Shown: one piece after another, positions 35,132-44,947 of the stretch
Layout of the letters: each line of letters starts with the position of its first letter
Position numbering within the stretch: position 1 is the stretch's first letter
Assembly (NCBI GenBank): GCA_029532415.1
Contig: JAQOTA010000050.1
Span: forward strand, 4,340,001-4,404,000
From: Marasmius tenuissimus
Taxonomy: Eukaryota > Basidiomycota > Agaricomycetes > Agaricales > Marasmiaceae
Length of the DNA stretch: 64,000 nt
Reading direction: 5' to 3'
Made by a program: the position numbers and the translations under genes
The notes under the pieces: generated by a model
Seen by the model: the letters and a program-made list of their open reading frames with translations, nothing else
Databases searched by the model: none
What the model was told of the DNA's origin: nothing

Positions 35132-36412
35132 TAAGGTACTCTTGATACTTTTTTGACTGCGAGTACATGCATATGTACCTAGCGGTAGTTTGAGGGTAAC
35201 TGATGGGATGTTGAATTTCTCCAGTACTCTCCTGCAGCAGTGTTTTGTGCGAGATCACCTCAGATAAAGGTACGTGTTACTAGCAGTAGATGCAGAGTTG
35301 AAACCATTCACTTCGCGACCCTCATGGCGAAGTGAATGGCCTCAAGTCTACAGTAAATGATAAGACCAACGTGTACCACCGCCCTCTCAAGTAGACGATG
35401 ATCACTCTCCAGGAGGCGACGAGGCCGTTTTGGCCCGCTCCGAAGTAGTATATTGCTTGCACACGGGCCCGTAGCACACGCATCTGCTTGCGAAGATATA
35501 GTTCCTCCTAACTAAGATCTGTTTCTTTCTGGTTCGTATTTCGAGGCTCTCGAACTGGTCGTCAGCTGAGACTCTAGCCCATGTTGAATGCCGAACGGAG
35601 AATTCATACGAATTGTTATTATCAAAGCGTCTTCTTTGCCGTCATTCATTTTCATATCGGGAGAAGAAACGGATCGCGGGCTGAGAGACTTGCGTGAGAT
35701 GCCCCAACATGGGACAAGCAGCGACCCACACCCAAGTCCGATATGTGCACACTATTCATGAAGGCTGGGCCATCGATTATGGCTCACGAGCGTCGACTTC
35801 TGCCCGCAATCGTGAGGTAGGTAGTGATTCAAGTGGATATCAGTCAGCCTCCGATTGGGGGTTTCATGGAAAGGGAGGATAGGGATTCATTGAATGATTG
35901 GCGGTCAGAGAGCAAGTACACACATGTGATGACTCCGTCCACAACGATCGGACTATCGTCGTGGATCTCCGGCGGTAGCCTGCGTTTCGAAGTAGCTTTC
36001 AAAGAGGGCCCAGTCTAGTCTCTCTAGCTTCTAGTTTCTCGCTTCGGTTGACCTTTAAGCCAGAGGTGTACAGGGTAACGCCATGTATGTGAAACCATAG
36101 GAGACACTGGACCAATCCAAGATATTGTCCAATGAGCACAGGACCCGTAGTGAAGTGAAAGCTGTTACTCGTGCCTAGATGCTCAATACTTGTCGTCTCA
36201 TGACGTCCGAGGGAGAAGTAGAGATGAATGGTCAATGTAGTGTAGATCTATAGAGTCCGGGTTGTGGAATCAGTTATCAGTAGCGGCAGATACCCTGGGG
36301 AGACATCGAGCCAATGAGAAGTAGAGACCGACGCACGAATGGGAAGGGGTGACCAGCAAAAGGAGAAAGTGAAGATGAGTTACAAGAGAACTGGGACGCA
36401 CTTGAGGAACAT
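35132..36412. other. Intergenic, nothing recognised
   Basis: About 1.3 kb without a supported gene. The near-palindromic TTCACTTCGC...GCGAAGTGAA at about 35308-35337 is a short inverted repeat. The T-rich run right after the tRNA is a likely Pol III terminator (TTTTTT near 35150). Confidence 0.45.
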
Positions 36413-36897
36413 TCAATGTCCAAAGTTTAGTAGCAGATCATTCGAAAGGTCAGCGGTATAGAATCCAGTGTCGACTCTGTACGCGTGTTCCAGAACGGTA
36501 ACTTGTGGGTGTAATTGCTTCCAGGTCTCGAGTCGTCCAAAAATCCGCCAATTGGGAAGAGCAGACTCGGGCACACAGCACCACCCCATATGAGCCATCA
36601 TATCACCAGAAGCGGTACGAAAAACCTAAACAGACGACAGTCACTCCTTGCTAGACGTGGATAGTTGACGAAATATGTGAAACCCACCAACAGAGCCATG
36701 TTGATGTAATTTCGGTGGCGTCCACTCTCGCCTACACTCGCCTCGAACGAGATACGGGGGCCTCCCCACCGGGAGCGAGATGGCCTTGCATATTTTCCCG
36801 AGAGGTCCAGAACAAGATCTGATGCAGAAAGGGTTCTACAGGGTTCTACACGCCGAATGTCACTGAACTCACCAGCCAATGAGGGATCTGCTCCCAT
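36413..36897 (-). CDS. Small spliced protein, unrecognised
   Basis: Exons 36897-36688 and 36625-36413 join across a 62-nt intron (GTGGGT...TTTAG) to give 140 residues in one frame. The first half is charged (LDLSGKYARPSRSRWGGPR). The second half is better ordered and Trp-rich: FRTASGDMMAHMGWCCVPES, LPNWRIFGRLETWKQLHPQ, and a closing YRVDTGFYTADLSNDLLLN. No signal peptide, TM helix or known motif is seen. It stands alone between a tRNA and TPA1. It could be the surviving part of a larger gene, since good protein-like sequence begins abruptly at the splice. The annotation rests on the splice join and composition only. Confidence 0.35.
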
Positions 36898-37368
36898 GCC
36901 TGCTATAATCTATTGCATTTTGATTTTGGCGCCTGGCCCAGATTGACTATGCTTGTACCGTCACCCAGGCCTTGTACACAGCTAGAGTGAAGTTCTCGAC
37001 TGAACAAATATATGCCGCAGTCGAGGGACCGTCGTGAACCAATAACTTTCAGCAGCCTGTCCAGCAAATCAGAGGATACCAGTCCGAGTTTAGCAATATT
37101 TTACCAGGTATTTTTATGAGCCAATGAGCGCAATGCCTGCAAAATAGCATTCTGAATTGTTTTTGAGTAGATCCGCAGAGGCCCAGGTTGTCAAAAGTAT
37201 GGATGAAAGTCGACGATATCAAATCCAGAACGGTCTCGACTGTGGGAGTTTGCAGTCAGGTTGCCGCGCTGAAATTTCAAATAAATTGGGTTCAAAAAAA
37301 GCCTATTACAACTTTGACCGCCTTCCCACCCCCAGTATCTCTGCATCACCTTTGCCTCCGCAACGTTC
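36898..37368. other. Intergenic, TPA1 upstream region
   Basis: About 470 bp. It includes the TPA1 promoter and 5' UTR; no motif is assigned. Confidence 0.5.
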
Positions 37369-39616
37369 ATGGCAATGACCAAGCCAAACGCACGCGAGGC
37401 CTCACCACCAGCAGAGCCTACACCTCTCGTAAAACGACTCAAAACAGCACACGCGAATTCAGAATCATCGGCGTCCGAGGCTGTCACTTCTAGCTTTGCA
37501 ACAGGCCTACTAGATCATCAGAACATCGCCAGGCTCAACAAGGAATACGCAGAAAGTCAACCGTTTCATTACGCATTTATCGGAAAGCTCTTCCAAGACG
37601 ATCTACTGAAAAGTGTGAAGGATGAGTGTCTGTCAGAGCTAAATTTCACGACCAAGGAGACCGACATTTACAAGGTGTGTATACCTCGTTTTTATTTTCC
37701 TTCACATCTAATCAAGTACCGTAGGTCAACCAGACCGGCGATCTGGCCTCACTGAACTATCTAAGCGACTCTGAAATATCACTTCTGCCCAATATTCTCA
37801 AGTTGCGCAATGCCCTCTACTCCCCCGAATTCCGATCTTTCATTCGCTCTGTGACTGGTTGCGGGCCTCTCTCAGGCTCAAAGCAGGACATGTCAGTCAA
37901 CTCGTACACCAAGGGATGTCATCTACTCAACCACGACGATGTCATCGGTTCGCGTCGCGTGTCGTACATCCTCTACATGCCTCTACCTCACTACCAAGTT
38001 TGGCCACCTTCGTGGGGAGGTGCACTAGAACTGTATCCAGTCAAGCCTGGACCAGACGGTACTTTGGAACCGGAGAGTACTCCGGTAAAGAGTATACCCC
38101 CCAGTTGGGACCAGTTCATCTTCTTCGAAGTTCAACCCGGCCGAAGTTTCCATTCTGTGGAGGAAGTTGTTGTTGGCGGTGGAGGCGAAGACGGAAGAGA
38201 GCGTTTGAGTATCAGTGGATGGTTCCATGCTGCTCAGGAGGGCGAAGAGGGATACGAACCCGAAAAAGAACCAGAACTCAAGAGTTCGAGAGAACAACTG
38301 GTTCGTTCTCTCTATCTCTCCTTAAACAAAAGCTCTTTCAAGCTAACGCGTGCTACAGGCAGCATCATCTACCGTCTTTCAGTCTTACTCCCAATCGTCT
38401 TCGGGAGAAGAAAGTCTCCCAGACCTAAGTGCTTCTCTTTCACCCGAACATATCGAATATCTCAGCGAATACCTCAATCCCGTATACCTACAACCACGCA
38501 CCCTCCAAGCATTAAGCACCCGATTCGTCGACGAATCTTCCCTCGAGCTGCATTCTTTCCTCTCCAACGATCTTGCCAAGGCACTCGAACCCCGCCTGCG
38601 CCAAGTAGACAGCTCAGACGGGCTGGGTCCCTCTCGTGAGGGTCAAGTACCCCCTCACTCCTCCGGCGTAGCGGGAGGTAGCCCATGGACTATCAAAGGA
38701 CCACCACACAAACACAGATACTGTGTTCTGATGCCCCCCTCTCCATCCTCGGTTGCAACCAACATAACACCTATCCACGCGCATCCCTCACCATCCGAGA
38801 TTCTTCGCGTTCTACAAGATGAACTATTCCCCTCAGATGCCTTCCGTGCGTGGCTGGCTGCTGTCAGCCATTTGCTTCCTGTGGGGTATGCAGTCGAGGC
38901 AAGGAGGTTCAGGCCCGGGCTGGACTACACGCTTGCGACGAGCGAGGAGAACGAGGCGAGGTTGGACGTCGTGCTTGGGTTGACACCGGAAGTACAGGAG
39001 CGACAGGAGGAGAGCTCTTCAGGGTCAAGAAGAAGAGCTCACGGTGGCGATCAGGGCGTGAGAGGATGGGCTGCTGCTGAGTGGGGCGGCTGGGAGGTGA
39101 GCTCTGTTTTTGACCGCTTTCGCTGAGCCTTGTCTGAGTACGAATCTTTAGTGTTATATGGCGCCGCATAACGAGGAGGATGACCCTGCTGTTTATCGGT
39201 CAGGGACATACAAAAAATCCGATGCACTCGCGAACGGAAAGCACAAAGACCAGAATGGCCATACCGATGGCAAAACCAACGGGACTACCACGAACGGTAA
39301 CGGCAAAGATAAAGACGCCGACTCGCACCGCAGCCCAAGTCCTCATGGTAGTCCCCCTCACTCGCCGAAACACGACGCGGACGGGGACGGTGACGTCGAG
39401 CTACCCGATGCCGATGAAGACGAGGAGGAAGACAGTACACTACTCACTGTGCAGCCTGGGTTCAACCGGCTACTTCTCGTATTGAGAGATGAAAGGGTCA
39501 TGCGGTTCGTCAAATACGTGAGCGCCGCGGCAGAAGGCTCTAGGTGGGATGTATGTGCAGAGTATGAAGTGGGAATGATAAAGGAGGATGAGGACGACGA
39601 GGGAAGTGACGCGTGA
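37369..39616 (+). CDS. TPA1: TPA1/OGFOD1-type 2OG-Fe(II) prolyl hydroxylase
   Basis: Dioxygenase of the Tpa1/Ofd1/OGFOD1 family, which hydroxylates a proline of ribosomal protein uS12 and influences translation termination; in S. pombe the relative Ofd1 also controls an SREBP. Exons 37369-37674, 37725-38300, 38359-39096 and 39152-39616 give 694 residues. The catalytic N-terminal domain has SYTKGCHLLNHDDVIGSRRV (Fe ligands His and Asp in H-X-D), LYMPLPHYQVWPPSWGGALE, VQPGRSFHSVEEV (distal Fe His) and RLSISGWFH (2OG-binding Arg). The C-terminal domain runs from YLSEYLNPVYLQP to GGWECYMAPHNEEDDPAVYR and FNRLLLVLRDERVMRFVKYV. An acidic and Asn/Gly-rich insert sits at about residues 560-640. The start is the first of two close ATGs (MAM). 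Confidence 0.94.
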
Positions 39617-40057
39617 AACGACCACGAAACACCACGGGGGTGGTGATTTAATGTGATATGATATATGTAGCAGTATTTGACCTAAAATTGAATAGCGAAC
39701 ATATATAGTACTTACAATATTCTATCTTCTACTTCTAGCAATCGAGTGTGCAATGCATTTGGCACTCGATTGCAGGCAGTTGTACCTGGTACGCTGGCCA
39801 TCACAATACACGATATACCAACTCCGTTCTGGCTGGCGTACTACAAGGAGACCTGCTCGTTGAGGCCAGTCACGGGAGATCCAAGATTCAAAAACGTTAT
39901 TCAACAAGAGCGTGTAACTTTAGAGACTTGAACGTTGAACTATAGTCGATACCAGTACAAAAAGCATAGCTGGGAGAAACAGTTGTACAACACATACTGT
40001 CCAAAGTACAAATAGGCATAATACATGGGCAATGTCCGGTGATCTGCCACAGTCCAT
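39617..40057. other. Intergenic between convergent genes
   Basis: About 440 bp holding the 3' UTRs of TPA1 and the minus-strand F-box gene. It contains a TATATAG-rich AT stretch near 39700; nothing else is seen. Confidence 0.5.
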
Positions 40058-42439
40058 TCACGACCTCCGAAAATCTGTGGGCGGCATCACAGGCTTCCAC
40101 CCAGAGTACATGAAATTTGGGTTCCAGTCCCGCGGGTCCTCGCGGTCTGAGCTAAAAAACTCGAGTCCTCCGCTGACATTCGCCTCACCATTCTCTCCTC
40201 TGGTGATCCTGAAATAATGGCTAGGGTGGCCCTCCATCGCCATCGTTTCAAGCGTGGGACAGTAAGCCGCGAAAGGCAGAGCAATGTTCGATGTGTCCAT
40301 GAAGTATTCGTGGCGATCAGTCGTCAACCATGACATGTCAAAATCCTCGAACCCACTCTTCTTTCCCTTCTTTTTTGCCTTCTTCATGGCGGACTCCTCG
40401 AAGACAATCAATGCGGATGGGGTGGGTTCGAAGAACGGAATGCGATAATTCCACCCAAAGTACTTCAACCTCCGAAACTCTCGTACCTTCAGCGCATACT
40501 GCCCACTCTGATGCGGCCACGAAGCTGGCTTTGTTTCCCGCTGAGACCGGTTCTCCCTCCGAATGAGCGTGAGGCCGATAAGATCGGGGAAGAACCCCGC
40601 TATGCGCTCGAAAAGTACGAGCGAGCCCTCCTTAATGCCCTCTATAGCAAGCACCTCCAGAGGAGCCATCTGAATAGACTCCAAAAGTCGAGTGATGATC
40701 TCGTCCGAGAGCGGACGTTCCGTACCCAGCTTCAAGTGTGTCAAAGTGCAGGGACTCGCGGTCCTCATCTGAGTCGTGTTGATCCATCCCGTCAAGCCAG
40801 GGTGCACGAACGTCCAATGGAGTTTGCTCAGGCTAACTTTTCGGAGGGCGCGACAAAAGTGGTCACTCCTTGCCTGAACTTGAGGGTGCGGAAGCCACGC
40901 GTCCAAACCGAGAGGGTCATGACTGAACGTCGCGAGGTTCGGGAAGAGAAGTAATGTGTACCATAGACCTCGTCCACGCTGTTCGCGATTAAGTAGATCG
41001 TCGTTTCGCGACTCGTGCCATCGGACGTTCAGTACTTGCGGTGAAGGAGGAATGCGATGGTTTAGGATGTCATCCTCTACAGACTCGTCCTCGATGGACG
41101 AGCAATGGAACCGAACCGTATGCAGCTTGGCAAGCTGTGAGATCGTCCTCAGCCAGTCGCCTGCGATTGCAAAATGACTGATAGAGAGTAGAGCTAGGCT
41201 GGAACAGCATGCAAGGAGCGCATTGAGGGAATTATTAATAGAACCATAGTAGGTCGGTTTGTAGAGGTAAGGGGAGAACTCGACTATTCTGCGTCCGTCC
41301 ATTCGCCAACAATCGCGGATTGTGAGGTTTTCAATGACGCCGGTGAGGTCAGTTCGAGAGGCGAGGAAACCGAGAAGGTCAAGGAAATCTCTTGACCGCT
41401 CACGCGCCAGATCTTCCATGGCCTCGTCAGTGGGTTTTCCATGAATAATCTGCATGATGCGATCGTGTTCTGCAAACACCAATTCTACGGTTCGTGTCTG
41501 ACACAGAACCGAAGTCAGGGCCCTCTAAGCAGTGGGAAGATCTAAAAAACACGAGGGCTTACATGGTAGAGATGCGGAATTCCGATGCTTTTCAAGGCCT
41601 TGCATGTTGATGCCAGGAGCCTTGCTTGATGAAGGTTCGCAACGGAAAAGATTTGATCGATCAGCTCGGGCGGCAAGTCCAGAAGATGTAACTTCTGGTA
41701 CTTGGGCTGCCCCTTCGCTTCTTGCATCACTTGTGGCAATCGCGCTATAGTTATGCGGTGGTAAGCAGGTAGAACCAACCTCTCATAGCCTCAGATATCG
41801 AATGAACATACCTATTTGCTTTTCGAGCCAACCAAAACTCACTGAACGGGGAAGCTTCCACTTGAGCCGACAGTTCCTCCAGACCGCATCGTCCGTCATG
41901 ATGTATCTCGTGAGAGTTTTGACCTGTCCATCCCGGGCCCAATCTTCCTCTTGGTACTCCTCTGTTCGAACGGTTTTACGGACATCGTCCAGATCATGCG
42001 TGAGTTGATTGAGAGTTATGAATAGATCTTCTAACCTCTGAATATACCCGGAGATAAGCCAGAACAACAAATGTAGTATCAACAAAGCTTACATGCTGAT
42101 GTCGCCCCGTCAAGTCTAGTTCGCCCTGTGGTTTTCGCACAATTTAGCCCCTCTCCCTGTACAATCACAGTGCCTCCGAATACTTACTTTGAAGAACCCT
42201 TCCAAGGTTCTAAAGAACCGCAGAGCATGGTAGTACCTGTAGTGGTCCCAGTCATACCATGCCGACCGCGATTCATCCGCTTCCAGAGTGACTTCAGCAG
42301 GCCGATCGAAAAGTTTGCTGGTTTGCTCCACGGGTAGTTGCCTACACCGCATTGTGAGGTAGGCGTTCTCGTCTTCTTCATACAGTCGTAGGTAAGGTCG
42401 TTCAAACCTAAAGAAATGTGCAGTCTCTTCCACCTCCAT
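40058..42439 (-). CDS. F-box protein with N-terminal extension (copy A)
   Basis: Probable SCF ubiquitin-ligase substrate receptor. Exons 42439-42188, 42125-42093, 42037-41812, 41744-41563 and 41497-40058 give 710 residues. Residues 1-170 form an N-terminal region of unknown role (PYLRLYEEDENAYL, EGFFKGELDLTGRHQHRLED, NCRLKWKLPRSVSF). The F-box is at about 187-225 (KLHLLDLPPELIDQIFSVA, ARLLASTCKALKSIGIPHLY). The remaining 485 residues look like irregular leucine-rich repeats (LALLSISHFAIAGDWLRTI, LAKLHTVRFHC, PLEVLAIEGIKEGSL, LIGLTLIRREN), with a Lys-rich insert (KKAKKKGKKSG) near the end. Copy B at 53084-55516 shares all five exons and phases. The substrate is unknown. Confidence 0.88.
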
Positions 42440-42654
42440 TCTGTAGTCGACTTAGATAACGTATACGTATTGAAATGAGTAACGCGTCGAAGAAACGGTA
42501 TGATAGGCGAATCTAGTGTGAATGAAGAGGGCTCGAGAAAAGAACCATGGGAGAAGGGAACAACGGTGTCCTGGCCCCTGGGAGACAGAAGTCACAAGTG
42601 AGACTTCGCAGTTACAACGGCCCGGCCCGTTTTGCAGGGAGGAAAAAGAGTATT

Positions 42655-42730
42655 TGGCCAACGTGGGGATCGAATCCAAGACCTTCGCGTTATTAGCGCA
42701 ACGCTCTAACCAAGTGAGTTATAGTCGGCC
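42655..42730 (-). tRNA. Divergent tRNA-Ile(AAU) copy, possible pseudogene
   Basis: A 76-nt relative of the intact tRNA-Ile genes. Acceptor arms, anticodon loop CTAATAA and T arm are kept, but the D arm reads TATAACTCAC instead of TAGCTCAG. This adds 2 nt and leaves only a CTC/GAG stem. The anticodon stem is TTGCG/CGCGA, with one G-U, and the T loop has GATTCGATCCC. It may fold poorly and be inactive. It lies between the F-box gene (ATG at 42439) and GSH2 (stop at 42825). Confidence 0.75.
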
Positions 42731-42824
42731 TCTAGTCGACTTCCTGACGAGCTCTGGGGCTGAGCCGATGCGACCTTGATTACCTCTTAAGTAAGTACCA
42801 TAATGATACAGTAGTGTGTACAGA

Positions 42825-44587
42825 TCAATCAACCAGAAGTAAACTATCCAAAACCGAAAACCCTGTCGCAACACCTCCTTCATTACTTTCCTTTCCTTTG
42901 GTCCGAACCAGCCATCCGATAGTCTTCTCCGCCTCGATCTTCTTCTTACCGTCGATGAGTCCGAATAGCGAATACCCAAATATCCCCAACTCAGAGATGA
43001 TCTCCGCCTGCGTCCCTCCCCGGCCAGCCTCGATCTCTTCCTTGGTACTACCAGGAGGAGGTGATCGAACGAGATAGCCACCTACATCCGGAGGCGTCTG
43101 AATAAGTTCCATAGCTATCCAAGCTTTCGACTCAGAATGGATGGAGGAACTCGACACAGCGGCGAGAGAATCAAGAAACGCGGGGATATCTTCTTTGTAG
43201 ACATTATTCCCCCCACCTTCGCGTTGTGGTTTGAGGACCAAGTTGAGGTGGTTGGCACGAGTCTTCGGAAAGGTTTGGCCGTCTGATATGTCCAGGTCGA
43301 GCGAGTACATCCCCATGAACGTCCCCCTGAGTTCCTCCAGAACGGAATGATCGACGTCTGGGAGGAAGTGTTCGAGTACGCCGGGTCTGGTGAGTACTTC
43401 TTGGACTTTCTTCCCACCGGCTAATTGTAATGGAAGACTGGGACATTTGATCGCTCGTGAACGTTCAAGAAGGAATCGCGTCTCGTAGTGCGAAGGTGTG
43501 GGGAAGTCATTGGGAGTATAACAAGCGCGGAAGTAGATCGTGGATATTTCTATGGGAGCGGAACTTGACGCTACAGAATGGGAGATGAGGAGAGCATGAG
43601 TGGTTGGATCGATTTTGGCGTCCGTGGCCAGCTCATCAAGGGTCCGTCGGATGACTTTGATTGAGTGTCTGACGAACAAACGCGTGAGCGGTTAAAAAAT
43701 GACATACGGGAAAGTCAAGACCTTTCCAGTAATTCGTACTCTAACCATCGTTGATCGAATACGTTTCTCTCGTTCGGCTGAACAACAAACAAGATTTGTG
43801 CGTTCGCAGCGCCATACGCTTTGTGGCTTGCGGCCAATCCTTCGACCAAACCTTTCGTGGTCTCATTCTCGGGGAAGCGGTCCTTGTCGTTTAGTAGGGG
43901 CGAGGCATCGTAGTAGGACGTAGATGCAGCAAGATGTCTGGGGAAGAAAAATGTATGAGTAAGGTAGAAATGAAACGAAGAACGAAACCAACCTGTGTAG
44001 ACCGGCAACTCGCTCACTCAGCGGCCCAAAAGAGGACGATATCGTATTGAATTCCACTTGCTTGAGTGAATGGGAACCGTCGGATGAAGTATGAAGGAGG
44101 TAATCGGATCGAAATAGACCAAGGTGAAGGGGCTAAACAGAGATTGAGGACCTTGTCAACATAGAAGTACGGAGTGGCGACTCGCCTGTCGTTCGTATCC
44201 TCCTTCTTCCCTTACAGCCTTCCATCCTTCCCATAGCTTTCCGGTGAAACTATCGACCCTCCCTACACCCTCTTCACTCTCGCATCCCATGTAACGATCT
44301 AGAAACTCGGTATCCGTCGCTACGCGCGAGTAAAGAACATTGTAAACCGATTGCAACCGCTGTGCCGACAGAAACAATGCCCGGGGGAAAGGAGTTGGAA
44401 GGAGGGATATCGGAGCATGTATCGCCGCTGCAGGAGGTGGGTTTACTACTGTTGAAGACGGTGCGCCAGGTGAAGGTGGAGGAAGATAGCATAGACCTCG
44501 ACTAAGAGCCCATGTTGTAGCTGACTTGTGTAATTCTTCGCGTTGAGAAGGTGTCAAGTTGGGTGGCCAGGATGAATACGAGAACAT
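42825..44587 (-). CDS. GSH2: Glutathione synthetase
   Basis: ATP-dependent ligase joining gamma-Glu-Cys and Gly, the last step of glutathione synthesis; cytosolic dimer. Exons 44587-44186, 44132-43993, 43937-43722 and 43668-42825 give 533 residues, close to the eukaryotic family length. Diagnostic pieces are KQVEFNTISSSFGPLSERVA (substrate and metal binding), VVQPNERNVFDQRWLEYEL, KCPSLPLQLAGGKKVQEVL, NHLNLVLKPQREGGGNNVY (Gly-rich ATP lid), and AWIAMELIQTPPDVGGYLVR. The C-terminal loop reads EKTIGWLVRTK and ends EGGVATGFSVLDSLLLVD. Intron 1 (44185-44133) has a GC donor (CAG-GCGAGT); the available GT alternative breaks the frame. It is divergent from the Cdc14 gene, 360 bp apart. Confidence 0.96.
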
Positions 44588-44947
44588 TGATTCTCCAGTT
44601 CGAGCTCTACAGCCTATATATCTGAGAGAAAGCAGAGTAGAGCTCCTTACTCAGTGTTGCGCCTACTTGCTTAGTGAGGATGGTCGAAATAATCGCGAAA
44701 TCGATGTCGACATTTTGCCGGATGAACGAGCATTCCTGGAGAAATTGCCGTGCCGGAAGGCTAATTACACAGCGGTCACATGACGGATAAGAGGCGCATG
44801 GAAACAACGTGTTTGGTTTGTGTCAGGGCCGCTGTCTGCCTGCTGTCTTCCTCATTCTGGCTTCGTTCTGACTTGTTTTCCAACCTTTGATACGACAGGG
44901 TAGTTGGAGATTAGATATACACCTTCCCAACTCCAGCACGGCCGGAG
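44588..44947. promoter_or_regulatory. Shared divergent promoter, GSH2 / CDC14
   Basis: There are 360 bp between the two ATGs. A GGTCACATGAC element around 44774-44784 contains a CACATG E-box-like core. No confident Yap1-type TTAGTAA or TTACTAA site was noticed for the glutathione gene. The promoter role is inferred from position. Confidence 0.4.

Noticed and set aside
35064..35258. Minus-strand 64-codon frame reading MANVGIEPKTFALLARRS
   Set aside because: It is the reverse translation of the tRNA-Ile gene at 35058-35131, a common false protein.
42522..42779. Plus-strand 85-codon frame with LANVGIESKTFALLAQRS
   Set aside because: Antisense reading of the divergent tRNA-Ile copy at 42655-42730.
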